Below, one piece after another: positions 1 through 8,541 of a stretch of 47,381 bases of DNA; the stretch's first letter is position 1; each line of letters starts with the position of its first letter. The notes under the pieces are model-generated. The model worked only from the letters and a program-made list of their open reading frames with translations. It had not been told where the DNA came from and made no database searches. A program made the position numbers and the translations under genes. The stretch covers positions 1 through 47,381 of the forward strand of contig JAPOXD010000056.1 of the NCBI GenBank assembly GCA_026707285.1. Reading direction: 5' to 3'. This stretch comes from Chloroflexota bacterium. GTDB taxonomy: Bacteria; Chloroflexota; UBA11872.

Positions 1-51
1 GCACGTCCCGATGCCCTTCCCCACGCGCGCCATCCCCAATTATTCAAAGGT

Positions 52-74
52 CTCCTGTGGGAGAGGGGACCGGA
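52..74. repeat. Fragment of dispersed GAGAGGG palindromic repeat
   Basis: The stretch matches the right half of the GGGAGAGGG..CCGGA element seen in fuller form at 20582, 20687, 23938 and 25508. Only the right arm is present. It lies upstream of the dnaE promoter. Confidence 0.5.
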
Positions 75-115
75 CCCGGGCCGAGACGGTCCACCGGGCG
101 GCCTGGGCCTTCCGG

Positions 116-185
116 CTGTAGGGGCAGCCCTTGTGGCTGCCCGGGTCTCTGGCGCAGAGGGCGCCCACGAGGGGCGCCCCTACAG
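116..185. repeat. 70-bp nested inverted repeat upstream of dnaE
   Basis: CTGTAGGGGC at 116-125 is the exact reverse complement of GCCCCTACAG at 176-185. Inside it, GGGCAGCC (122-129) pairs with GGCTGCCC (135-142), and the right part holds the self-complementary GGGCGCCC. The element can therefore fold as a cruciform-like set of hairpins. It does not match the GAGAGGG family, so it is a second repeat type. It ends about 20 bp before the dnaE -35 box, and could be an intergenic repeat or the terminator of an upstream gene; there is no T-tract. Confidence 0.7.
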
Positions 186-204
186 GGCTGCCGGCATCCT
201 CCGT

Positions 205-233
205 TTGTCCGCAATATGTTCGGTGCCTACAAT
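205..233 (+). promoter_or_regulatory. Sigma-70-like promoter for dnaE
   Basis: TTGTCC at 205-210 and TACAAT at 228-233 are separated by exactly 17 bp, matching the consensus hexamers at 4/6 and 5/6 positions. Transcription would start near 240, leaving a leader of about 20 nt with GGGGAGG at 248-254 as ribosome binding site, 6 nt before the GTG at 261. Confidence 0.6.
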
Positions 234-260
234 GCCGCCGGCTGACCGGGGAGGCGCGGC

Positions 261-3200
261 GTGGCTGATTTCGCCCATTTGCATGTTCACAGCGAATTCA
301 GCCTGCTCGACGGCTTCTGCCGCATCCCCGACATCCTCGACCGCACCCGCGAGCTCGAGATGGACGCCGTTGCGCTCACGGATCACGGGGTCATGTACGG
401 CGCCGCGGATTTCTATCTGGCGGCCAAGGACGCCGGCGTGCGCCCGATCATCGGCTGCGAGGTCTACGTGGCGCCGCGGTCGCGCACCGACCGAGACGCC
501 ACGCTCGACCGGCGCGCGTTCCATCTCACGCTGCTGGCGCGCAACCATGAGGGCTATCGCAGCCTCGTCAAGCTCACTTCGCGGGCCCATCTGGAGGGGT
601 TCTACTATCGCCCGCGGGTAGATCGCGAGCTGCTGCGCGAGCACAGCGAGGGGCTGATCTGCCTGAGCGGATGTCCTTCGGGCGAGCTGATGCGCGCCAT
701 CGAGGCGGGGGACATGGCGCACGCCGAGTCCGTGGCGCGCTGGCACGCCGAGGTGTACGGCGAGGGCAACTACTACATCGAAGTCCAGCGCTCGCAGCCC
801 GAGCTGGAGACGAACTACCAACGGCTGATGGAGCTGGCCGACGGTCTGGGGCTGCCGCTGGTGGCGACGAATGACGTGCACTACGTGCGGCGCGAGGACC
901 GCGACGCCCACGACACGCTGCTCTGCATTCAGACCGGACGCACGCTGTCGGACGCCTCACGCCTGCGGATGGAGGGCGACTTCCACCTGCGCGCGCCAGA
1001 GGAAATGGCGGGGGTGTTCACCGACGTGCCGGACGCCCTGGCGAACACGGTGACGATCGCGGAGCGGTGCGACATCGACCTGCCGTTCGGACGCATTGCG
1101 ATGCCCGAAATCGCCCTGCCCGGCGGAGGCAGCGCGATCGACTATCTGCGCGACCAGGCGCAGCGGGGGCTACGGTCCCGGCTGGCCGCCGACCCGTCGC
1201 CCGTCTATGCGGATCGGCTGGCGTACGAGCTGGACGTGATCGAGCAGACCGAGTTTGCGTCGTACCTGGTACTCGTGGGCGACATTGTTCGCTTCGCCCG
1301 CGACGGCGGGATGCTCACGGCCCCGCGCGGCTCCGTGAACGGCAGCCTGGTGGCCTTTGCCATGGGCATGTCCGACATCGACCCGATCAAGCACGACATC
1401 ATGTTCGAGCGCTTCCTCACCGTCGGGCGCAAGGGGTCCATGCCCGACGTGGACCTCGACTTCCCCAGCGACCGGCGGGACGAGGTCATCAACTACATCT
1501 CCGAGACCTATGGGTCGGACCACGTGGCGCAGATCGCGACGTTCGGCACGCTCGCGGCGCGGGCGGCCGTGCGCGACGTCGGCCGCGTGATGGACCTGCC
1601 GCTGCCCGACGTGGACCGCGTGGCCAAGCTGATCCCGGTGAATCCGGTGAATCCCTTCACCATCGAGCGGTCGCTGGAAACCGTGACGGAGCTGCAGCAG
1701 CTCTATCACGCCAACGACGAGATTCGGCGGTTGCTCGACCGGGCGCGCGAGGTGGAAGGGGTGTCCCGACACGCCTCGACGCACGCCGCGGGGCTGGTGG
1801 TGTCGCGGGAGCCGCTCATCGAGCACGTGCCGCTGATGCGCTCGGCCGACGGGCAGCCTGTGGCGCAGTTCACGGGGCAGACCATCGATCGCATCGGCAT
1901 CCTGAAGCTCGACATCCTGGGGCTGTCCAACTTTCGGACGATCACGCACGCGCTGGAGCTGGTCCGCCAGGACACCGGGGACGAGATCGCGCCGCAGGAA
2001 ATTCCGCTGGACGACGACCGGGCCTTCGCCATGCTGCGGGCCGGACGCACGGTGGGCATGTTCCAGCTCGAGAGCGGCGGCATGACCTCCACCCTGCGCC
2101 GCCTGCAGCCCACGACGATCGACGACCTGGCGGCGATCATCGCCCTCTATCGCCCGGGTCCCATGCAGCACATCGACCGCTACATCGACACGATGCATGG
2201 CCGGGTGCAGCCGACATACCCCCACGAGAAGCTCGAGCCGATCCTGCGCGAGACGCACGGGGTGCTCGTCTACGCCGACCAGGTGCTGCGCGTCGTGCGC
2301 GAGCTTGCCGGGTATGACTGGGACGAAGCCGATCGCTTCCGCAAGGCCGTCGGCAAGAAGATTCGCGCGGCGCTGGAGAAGGAGCGCACGGAGTTCATCG
2401 AACGGGCGACGGCCAACGGGCTCACGCCGGCCGTGGCCGAGGACGTGTTCGGGTTGATCGAGCCGTTCGCCGGATATGGATTCAACAAGGCGCATGCGGT
2501 GTCCTATGCCGTCATCGCCTACTGGACGGCTTGGCTGAAGGCGGTCTATCCGGTGCAGTTCCTCACCGCGTTGCTGGACACCGACAGCGGCGACCTGGCC
2601 AAAGTGGCGCGGGCCAAGTCCGAGGCCGAGGTGCTCGACCTGGACGTGCTGGCGCCCGACGTCAACCGCAGCGGCGCCTCCTTCGTGCACCGCGAACGCC
2701 AGATCGTCTTTGGTCTCGGGACCGTGAAGACCGTCGGGGAGCAGGCGGTCGTCGCGATCCTCGACGCGCGCGAGGACGGCGGGCCGTTCGAGTCGCTGGC
2801 CGACCTGTGCGCCAGGATCGACGGACGGGTCGTGACGCGCCGAACCGTCGAAGCGCTGATCAAGGTCGGCGCCCTCGACGGCCTGGGCGAGCGGAACGCG
2901 CTGCTTGCCGGACTGGAAGCCGCGTTCAAGCGCGGCCAGCAGGCGCGGAACGACCGCGTGTCGGGGCAGACGACCATGTTCGAGATGGGTGCGCTGCCCG
3001 CCACCGAGAGCAGCGACGACGCATTGCCGGACGTCGAAGCGGCCGGCAATGCCGATCGGCGGCGCTGGGAGAAGGACCTGCTCGGGCTGCACGTCTCGCC
3101 CAGTCCGTTGTCCAATCCGGGGATCCGTGAGGCGCTGCGCGCAAGCGTCGACACCCAGATTTTCGACCTGGATGCCTCGCACGTCGGCCAGAACCTCACC

Positions 3201-4064
3201 GTGGGAGGGCTGGTGGCGGACGTGCGGCAACTCATCACGCAAAAAGGCGACACCATGGCCATCGTCACCCTGGAGGATGCGCCAGGGACCATCGAAGTCG
3301 TCGTGTTCCCGCGGATCTGGGCGCAGATTGGCGACAGCCTGGAGATCGACCGCGTGATCGTGGCCCGGGGCAGGCTCGAGGACCGGCGCGGATCGCTGCA
3401 GCTCGTCGCGGAGAATCTATATCCGCCGCAGCCGACTGCAGATGACTCAGACGATGCGGCGACGCCCGCCGGCCAATCAGGTTCCGACGACCGAGTCAGC
3501 TACGACCCCGAGGCCTACGTCGAGGCCGCGGCAGTGCCGAGCGCTGCGGATGTCGGCGACGATCCGGTGGTTGACGTTGAACCCGCGGTCAACGGCGACG
3601 CGATGGGCGCCGAGGCAGCCGCCCCGGCGGCGGATGCCGACGTTCCGGTCGAGCCGACACCGGTCGCGGGGAGCCTGGAGGTGCAGTCCGCGGGCAGCGA
3701 ATACGTCCAGCCGAGCGACGACGACGCGCCACACGCATCCGCGAATGGCGACGAGGTGCCCGCGGAGTCCGGGGAAGCGAACGGCGCGACGAACGGCGGC
3801 GCGCCGCGGCGCGTTGTTGTGGTGCTGCGCCGCAGCCCCGACTTGGGGCATGACATCGATCTGTTGCGGCGGCTGGACGAGGCGGCGGCGGCCCATCCCG
3901 GCGAGGTTCCGCTCGACCTGCACGTCGAGGCGCCCGACGGCGACGTCACGCGCTTGCGCTGGCCCAAGGCCGTGAGCGCCAGCCCGGAGCTGGTGGCGCA
4001 GGTGGTCCGGGAGTACGAAGCCGACAACGTGGTGGTGGAGCGGGCGCCCACCGAATCCAAATAG
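261..4064 (+). CDS. dnaE: DNA polymerase III alpha subunit DnaE
   Basis: Replicative DNA polymerase of the bacterial C family, 1267 aa, which is a little long for the family. The PHP domain opens the protein (HLHVHSEFSLLDG). The palm carries PDVDLDF at about residues 395-401, with catalytic Asp396 and Asp398, and KLDILGL with Asp551. An OB-fold region follows at about 976-1055. Residues of about 1057-1180 form an acidic, Ala-rich, low-complexity linker, followed by an 85-residue C-terminal domain (APRRVVVVLRR onward) that may contact the clamp loader. The GTG start at 261 is chosen because GGGGAGG lies 6 nt upstream and because the PHP motif begins at once. The linker is the odd feature; it is not a frameshift, since the reading frame and the final domain stay intact. 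Confidence 0.97.
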   Translation: MADFAHLHVHSEFSLLDGFCRIPDILDRTRELEMDAVALTDHGVMYGAADFYLAAKDAGVRPIIGCEVYVAPRSRTDRDATLDRRAFHLTLLARNHEGYRSLVKLTSRAHLEGFYYRPRVDRELLREHSEGLICLSGCPSGELMRAIEAGDMAHAESVARWHAEVYGEGNYYIEVQRSQPELETNYQRLMELADGLGLPLVATNDVHYVRREDRDAHDTLLCIQTGRTLSDASRLRMEGDFHLRAPEEMAGVFTDVPDALANTVTIAERCDIDLPFGRIAMPEIALPGGGSAIDYLRDQAQRGLRSRLAADPSPVYADRLAYELDVIEQTEFASYLVLVGDIVRFARDGGMLTAPRGSVNGSLVAFAMGMSDIDPIKHDIMFERFLTVGRKGSMPDVDLDFPSDRRDEVINYISETYGSDHVAQIATFGTLAARAAVRDVGRVMDLPLPDVDRVAKLIPVNPVNPFTIERSLETVTELQQLYHANDEIRRLLDRAREVEGVSRHASTHAAGLVVSREPLIEHVPLMRSADGQPVAQFTGQTIDRIGILKLDILGLSNFRTITHALELVRQDTGDEIAPQEIPLDDDRAFAMLRAGRTVGMFQLESGGMTSTLRRLQPTTIDDLAAIIALYRPGPMQHIDRYIDTMHGRVQPTYPHEKLEPILRETHGVLVYADQVLRVVRELAGYDWDEADRFRKAVGKKIRAALEKERTEFIERATANGLTPAVAEDVFGLIEPFAGYGFNKAHAVSYAVIAYWTAWLKAVYPVQFLTALLDTDSGDLAKVARAKSEAEVLDLDVLAPDVNRSGASFVHRERQIVFGLGTVKTVGEQAVVAILDAREDGGPFESLADLCARIDGRVVTRRTVEALIKVGALDGLGERNALLAGLEAAFKRGQQARNDRVSGQTTMFEMGALPATESSDDALPDVEAAGNADRRRWEKDLLGLHVSPSPLSNPGIREALRASVDTQIFDLDASHVGQNLTVGGLVADVRQLITQKGDTMAIVTLEDAPGTIEVVVFPRIWAQIGDSLEIDRVIVARGRLEDRRGSLQLVAENLYPPQPTADDSDDAATPAGQSGSDDRVSYDPEAYVEAAAVPSAADVGDDPVVDVEPAVNGDAMGAEAAAPAADADVPVEPTPVAGSLEVQSAGSEYVQPSDDDAPHASANGDEVPAESGEANGATNGGAPRRVVVVLRRSPDLGHDIDLLRRLDEAAAAHPGEVPLDLHVEAPDGDVTRLRWPKAVSASPELVAQVVREYEADNVVVERAPTESK

Positions 4065-4082
4065 CCCCGCCGCCCGGAACCT

Positions 4083-4101
4083 CGACAGGCGCATCCTGTC
4101 G
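4083..4101 (+). terminator. Hairpin after dnaE, possible weak terminator
   Basis: CGACAGG (4083-4089) and CCTGTCG (4095-4101) form a perfect 7-bp stem with a 5-nt loop, 19 nt after the dnaE stop. No T-run follows, so Rho-independent termination is not assured; it may only attenuate or stabilise the transcript. Confidence 0.3.
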
Positions 4102-4142
4102 GGCCAATATGCGCGCAATGCCGTGTGACGGAGGACCGTGCC

Positions 4143-5072
4143 ATGGACCGACCACCCGAGGCCTACATGCACGTGGGCATTGTGCACTTCATGCTGCACC
4201 CGGAGCTGCAGAGCGGCGACGGGCCGAATCTCGAGTCGGTCGAGGCGCTGGCCACCGACGGCTTCTTTCACGCCCTGGAGGTCACGCACGTCAATGACGA
4301 TGCCACGCGCGCGGAGCTGGCCCGTCGCGCGCGCACGGCCCGGCTGGCGCTTGGATACGGGGCGCACCCGGCGCTGCTGTTGGAGAAGCTCGATCTCTCG
4401 TCGGCCGATCCCGACGTGCGGGAGCGAGGCATCGAGGCGATGCTGCGTGGCGTTGACGAGGCCCACGAGTTGGACGCGACACTGGTTGGGGTGCTCGACG
4501 GCCCCAACTCGGCGCCGGCGACCGACGACGACGTTGAGCCTGCGCTGGACCGCCTGGCCGACTCGCTCAAGCAAATCTGCCACCACGCCGCCCGCCTGGG
4601 CATATGGATTGCGCTGGAGCAGTTCGACCGAGACATCGAAAAGCGTTCGCTGCTGGGTCCCATCGATCTCTGCATCCGCGTGAGCGAGATGGTGCGCGCC
4701 GACACGCCCAACTTCGGGCTCTGCCTGGACCTCAGCCATCTGCCGCTGCTCGGTGAGGACCCGCCAACGTCCGTGCGGCAGGCGGCGGATCACATCATCC
4801 AGGCCCACATCGGCAATTGCCTGATCAGCGATCGCTCTCACCCGCAATGGGGCGACCAGCATCCGGTGTTCGGTGAGCCGGGTGGGGTGAACGACGTGCC
4901 GGAGCTTGCGGCGTTCCTGGAGGCGCTGTTCGAGATCGGGTACTTCGACAAGGACCTGCCGACGCCCATGCCGCTCGTCAGCTTCGAGATGAAGCCGGCG
5001 CCGTACCAAACGACCGCCGAAATCATCGGCAACGCCAAGCGCACCTTTGCCGCGGCGTGGGCGCGCGTCTGA
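4143..5072 (+). CDS. Sugar phosphate isomerase/epimerase family protein
   Basis: TIM-barrel protein of the xylose isomerase-like/AP endonuclease 2 superfamily, about 309 aa. The expected metal-site signatures occur in order: a Glu in ALEQFD, Asp/His in CLDLSHLPL, His in AHIGNC and Glu in SFEMKP near the C-terminus. Such enzymes isomerise or epimerise sugars or keto-sugar derivatives; the substrate cannot be read from the sequence. ATG 4143 is preferred over GTG 4125 because GGAGG (4130-4134) sits 8 nt upstream of it. It is followed 134 bp later by a 3-hydroxyisobutyrate dehydrogenase-like gene on the same strand, which suggests a small catabolic unit rather than a link to dnaE. Confidence 0.85.
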   Translation: MDRPPEAYMHVGIVHFMLHPELQSGDGPNLESVEALATDGFFHALEVTHVNDDATRAELARRARTARLALGYGAHPALLLEKLDLSSADPDVRERGIEAMLRGVDEAHELDATLVGVLDGPNSAPATDDDVEPALDRLADSLKQICHHAARLGIWIALEQFDRDIEKRSLLGPIDLCIRVSEMVRADTPNFGLCLDLSHLPLLGEDPPTSVRQAADHIIQAHIGNCLISDRSHPQWGDQHPVFGEPGGVNDVPELAAFLEALFEIGYFDKDLPTPMPLVSFEMKPAPYQTTAEIIGNAKRTFAAAWARV

Positions 5073-5206
5073 GTCCGTTGGTATGGTTTGCTGAGGCTGG
5101 GAATGCCCCAGCGGCAGCGTGGACGCCGACCGGTTTCACCCGCGGGCGAGATCAGGACTGCGGCGCGCCGCCGAACTGAATGAATGACTTAAGGAGCTAG
5201 CCGCGC

Positions 5207-6106
5207 ATGCGAATTGGATATATCGGCCTCGGAAAGATGGGCCTTCCCATGGCGACGAACCTGCGGGCGGCGGGGCATGACCTGATCGTGCACAACCGCA
5301 GCCGCGGCAAGGTGGACGCCTTCGTGGCAGACGGCGGCACGGCCGCCGACACGCCGGCGGAGGTCGCCGCACAGGCGGACGTGGTGTGCCTGAACGTGCC
5401 GCTGCCGCAGGACTCCTTGGAGATCCTGCTGGGCGAGAACGGGGCTCTCGAGACGGCCCGCGACGGCCAGCTTTGGATCGACTTCGGCACCAACGGTCCC
5501 GACACCGCGCAGCATTGCGCCGCCGAGGCCGCGGGCAAGGGCGTTGGCTACCTGGACGCTCCCGTGAGCGGCGGTCCGGCCGGCGCGACGGCGGGCACGC
5601 TGGCCGTATTCGTCGGCGGCACCACCGAGGACTGGCAAGCCGGCCAGGAGCTGCTCGACATTGTGGGCGGCAACGTGCAGCACTTCGGCCCGGTGGGCGC
5701 GGGCTGCGTGGCCAAGCTGGCCAACCAGATGATTATCGCCGGGGTTCGCGCCGCCAACGCCGAGGCCTACGTGCTGGCGGTCAAGAACGGCATCGACCCG
5801 CAGCAGCTCTTCGACACGTTGATGGGGGCCTATGCCGCCAGCCGCTGCATGGAAGTGGACATGCCGAACCTGGTATTTCCGGGCGACTTCGAGGCCCGAT
5901 TCGGCGTCGAGCTGTTGCTCAAGGACCTGGGCCTCGCGCTGGAGTTGGGACGGCGCAGCAACGTGCGCCTGCTGGCGACGACGCTGGCCGACCAGCTCTA
6001 CCAGGAGGTGCGCCACAAGGGCCTGGGCGACCTGGACGCGGCGGCGCTGATCAAGCCGCTCGAGGAGCTTGCGGGTGTGGAGGTTCGCTCCGGCGACTCT
6101 GCATAG
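5207..6106 (+). CDS. NAD(P)-dependent beta-hydroxyacid dehydrogenase (HIBADH family)
   Basis: 299 aa, full family length. The N-terminal Rossmann domain shows GLGKMG at residues 7-12. The substrate-binding loop DAPVSGGPAGA is at about 118-128, and the catalytic Lys is Lys170 in CVAKLANQ. The all-alpha C-terminal domain is complete. Relatives oxidise 3-hydroxyisobutyrate, tartronate semialdehyde, gamma-hydroxybutyrate or similar acids; the precise substrate is open. ATG 5207 has AAGGAG at 5191-5196. The preceding sugar isomerase-like gene suggests a joint role in breakdown of a sugar acid or polyol. Confidence 0.92.
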   Translation: MRIGYIGLGKMGLPMATNLRAAGHDLIVHNRSRGKVDAFVADGGTAADTPAEVAAQADVVCLNVPLPQDSLEILLGENGALETARDGQLWIDFGTNGPDTAQHCAAEAAGKGVGYLDAPVSGGPAGATAGTLAVFVGGTTEDWQAGQELLDIVGGNVQHFGPVGAGCVAKLANQMIIAGVRAANAEAYVLAVKNGIDPQQLFDTLMGAYAASRCMEVDMPNLVFPGDFEARFGVELLLKDLGLALELGRRSNVRLLATTLADQLYQEVRHKGLGDLDAAALIKPLEELAGVEVRSGDSA

Positions 6107-6142
6107 CCACAAACGCGCCGCCAGCGCTGGGAAGGGTCACGA

Positions 6143-6538
6143 ATGACCCGCGAGCTGCGCTATCTGCTGGCGCGCTTCGTCACCTGCTTCTTCGCGGCAC
6201 TCGCCGTGGCGGCTCTCATTCCTGAGGGCATTTCCTTTCCGCCCGCGGGGACGAACGACTATTGGACCACCATCACCGCGTTTGCCGCCGTGCTCGCCTT
6301 GGTGAACGCCTACGTGCGACCGGTGGTGGACGTCCTGCTCAAGCCGGTCACCTGCGTGCTGGGCGTGTTGACGCTGGGGCTGTCCCACATCCTCGTCAGC
6401 GCGGGGGTCTTCTGGCTGGCGGCTCAAGCCGTGGAGGCCATCGAGATTCGCAACGTGGTGGGCGCAGTGGTCGGATCGATTCTTGTCGGCTTGGTCAATA
6501 TGGGCGGGTCGCTCTTGCTCGGAGGACGCGAGGGATGA
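6143..6538 (+). CDS. Phage holin family (holin_4_2-like) membrane protein
   Basis: 131 aa with four predicted membrane spans: residues of about 9-28, 38-58, 68-92 and 103-126. The pattern, including the NAYVRPVVDVLLKPVT loop, fits the small bacterial membrane proteins annotated as the phage holin 4 superfamily, which are usually chromosomal and not part of a prophage. No other phage genes are near, so a lysis function is not implied. It starts 36 bp after the dehydrogenase stop and ends 19 bp before the nuclease start used here. Confidence 0.75.
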   Translation: MTRELRYLLARFVTCFFAALAVAALIPEGISFPPAGTNDYWTTITAFAAVLALVNAYVRPVVDVLLKPVTCVLGVLTLGLSHILVSAGVFWLAAQAVEAIEIRNVVGAVVGSILVGLVNMGGSLLLGGREG

Positions 6539-6557
6539 CGCCCCGCGCCGACATCGC

Positions 6558-8348
6558 GTGACCTCGGCCAACGGACCAGCCCGTCCGCGCCGCAGCGCGC
6601 TTGTTGAGGCCGCCATCGGCGAGCTCGCCGAAGCCGACCGCCCGCTGTCGCTGCAACACCTGGCTCGGGCGGTGCTGCACGTCGAGTCCAAGGCCGCGGC
6701 CGTGGCGACTCGGGCGCTCGAGCCGCTCTTGCTGGAGGACGACCGTCTCCGGCAGGCCTCGGCGGGGCAGTGGGAGCTGGCCGCCTGGCGGCACCGCGCC
6801 GAGGACCTCAGCGACGCGGAATTCGTCATCTTCGACATCGAGACGAACGGGGGACGTGGGGGGCGGCATCGAGTTCTCGAAGTGGGCGCCGAGCGCGTGC
6901 GCGGCGGATCGGTCGTCGGCACGTTCGAAAGCCTGGTCCGCATTCCCGGTCGCGTTTCCAAGTTCATCACGCGCTACACCGGCGTCACGGACGAGATGCT
7001 GGTTGACGCGCCGCCGATCGAGCGAGTGCTGGACGACTTCCGCGAGTTCCAATCCGGTGCGGTGCTCGTCGCGCACAACCTGCCGACCGACTTGGGCTAT
7101 CTCAACCGCGAGGCCGTGTGGGGCCAGCGCCCGCTCTTCCCCGGCGACGGCCTCGACACCATGGAGCTGATGCAGGTGCTGATGCCGGAGGCCGAAGTCT
7201 CCGGCCTGGCGGACGCGCTGGAGCTGCTTGGCGAACAAGAGTCGCCCCGCCACCGGGCGCTGCCGGACGCCCGCGCCACGCATCGCCTGTTCGCCGCGCT
7301 GGTGGACCGGGCGCGCGCCCGCGACGTCACCACCGTCGAGGCGCTGCGCGCGCTGGGCGCGGAGGGTGGACCGGAGGGGCCGATGCCCCAGCGGGCCAAG
7401 GAGCTGGCCCGCTGGGCCTCACGCAATCTGCCGCCGTCTCCCGGCGCCTATGTGTTTCGCGATTCGTCCGGTCGAGCGCTCTACGTGGGCAAGACCGTCT
7501 CGCTCCAGCGCCGCGTTCGGGCCCACTTCACCACGTCGCACAGCTTCGTGCGCCAGCGCGCCGACATGCTGCCGCGAATCGATCACATTGATTGGGAGGT
7601 CACGGGGTCGGAGCTGCGCGCGTTGCTGCGCGAGGCGGAGCTCATCGGGGAGCTGGCGCCCGTCTACAACGTGCAGCGCCAACGCCGCGCCTCGCGGCTG
7701 TTGGTCCACGTCGGTCCGGCAGAGTCGGCGGTTGTCAACACCGCCTCGGCGATGCGGGACGAGTCCGGCGACTACGTGGGGCCGTTCCCCACGGCACGGG
7801 ACGCGCGGCTGGCCGCGCAGGCCGCGCGCCGGCTCCTGGACTTGCCGGCTCGCGGCGCGTGCGCCGTGGACTCCTGGCGGCGCGCCGCGGCGTTGGCCTA
7901 TCTGCGCCGTGGCCGCGAGGCGGCGATTGCCGTCGTCACCGATGCCGACGCTCCCGCCGAAGAGGGGGAGTCGATCGTGCGCCGCCTGCGACGATCCCGC
8001 GCCGAGCGTCTGCCCCTTGCCGGTGGTCTAGGGGGCGAGCGCGTGATCGTCGTGGACAGCGGTCGGCGGCCCGGCGATGCGGAGATTGCGCTCATTGCCG
8101 ACGGCCAGATCGCGCGGCATGCCGTGCTGTCGCGCCCGCGCCGCGGCGGCGTTCGCCGCGCGTTGCAGGACCTCTTGAAGCCCCGGCAGTCCAACGAGTC
8201 CGTGTCAGACGACCATCGCAATATCGTCATCGCGTGGCTGCACGCCCGCGCCGGGCGGGATGAGTTTCTGCCGGCGCCGCCGGCTGGCCCGGATCGAGAG
8301 CTCGTCGAGCAGGTGTGGGAGCGCGTGCGGCGCGCGGCGCACGGTTAG
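6558..8348 (+). CDS. DEDDh exonuclease / GIY-YIG nuclease fusion
   Basis: About 596 aa. A winged-helix-like N-terminus (about 1-80) leads into a DnaQ-type 3'-5' exonuclease with FDIETN (Asp93, Glu95), AHNLPTDLGYLN and HRALPDA (His232, Asp237), so the DEDDh set looks complete. A GIY-YIG domain follows (GAYVF at about 296, LYVGKT at about 311), like the UvrC/Cho N-terminus. The UvrC Helix-hairpin-helix and RNase H-like endonuclease parts are absent. The same order is known from mycobacterial Rv2191-type proteins and suggests a role in DNA repair. The start is uncertain: GTG 6558 gives a compact protein, while TTG 6483 would overlap the holin-like gene by 56 nt. Neither has a clear Shine-Dalgarno. 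Confidence 0.85.
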   Translation: MTSANGPARPRRSALVEAAIGELAEADRPLSLQHLARAVLHVESKAAAVATRALEPLLLEDDRLRQASAGQWELAAWRHRAEDLSDAEFVIFDIETNGGRGGRHRVLEVGAERVRGGSVVGTFESLVRIPGRVSKFITRYTGVTDEMLVDAPPIERVLDDFREFQSGAVLVAHNLPTDLGYLNREAVWGQRPLFPGDGLDTMELMQVLMPEAEVSGLADALELLGEQESPRHRALPDARATHRLFAALVDRARARDVTTVEALRALGAEGGPEGPMPQRAKELARWASRNLPPSPGAYVFRDSSGRALYVGKTVSLQRRVRAHFTTSHSFVRQRADMLPRIDHIDWEVTGSELRALLREAELIGELAPVYNVQRQRRASRLLVHVGPAESAVVNTASAMRDESGDYVGPFPTARDARLAAQAARRLLDLPARGACAVDSWRRAAALAYLRRGREAAIAVVTDADAPAEEGESIVRRLRRSRAERLPLAGGLGGERVIVVDSGRRPGDAEIALIADGQIARHAVLSRPRRGGVRRALQDLLKPRQSNESVSDDHRNIVIAWLHARAGRDEFLPAPPAGPDRELVEQVWERVRRAAHG

Positions 8349-8398
8349 GCGCACCTAGCGGCGGACGAGTCGCGGTCGGCCCCAATCAGGCCCTCAGC

Positions 8399-8473
8399 TG
8401 GAGGCGACGCTCGGAATCGAACCGAGGTATAGGGGTTTTGCAGACCCCCGCCTTACCACTTGGCTACGTCGCC
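8399..8473 (-). tRNA. trnC: tRNA-Cys (GCA)
   Basis: On the minus strand GGCGACG (8473-8467) pairs perfectly with CGTCGCC (8409-8403). The anticodon loop reads CTGCAAA with anticodon GCA, and the T-loop GGTTCGATTCC is intact. The discriminator base is U and the 3' CCA is encoded (8401-8399). Length is 75 nt including CCA. Confidence 0.96.
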
Positions 8474-8541
8474 TTGGCGGCCCCGAACCGCGCGCCAGAA
8501 TACCTAACGGCGATGCGGAACCGGTTCAGCCCACCGCGGCG

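Noticed and set aside
1170-3242. 690-codon open frame on the minus strand opposite dnaE
   Set aside because: It lies entirely within conserved dnaE codons; the frame is open only because of the third-position GC bias.
6143-6538. Prophage remnant suggested by a holin-like gene
   Set aside because: No endolysin, capsid, integrase or attachment site is nearby, and this holin superfamily is common as an ordinary chromosomal membrane protein.
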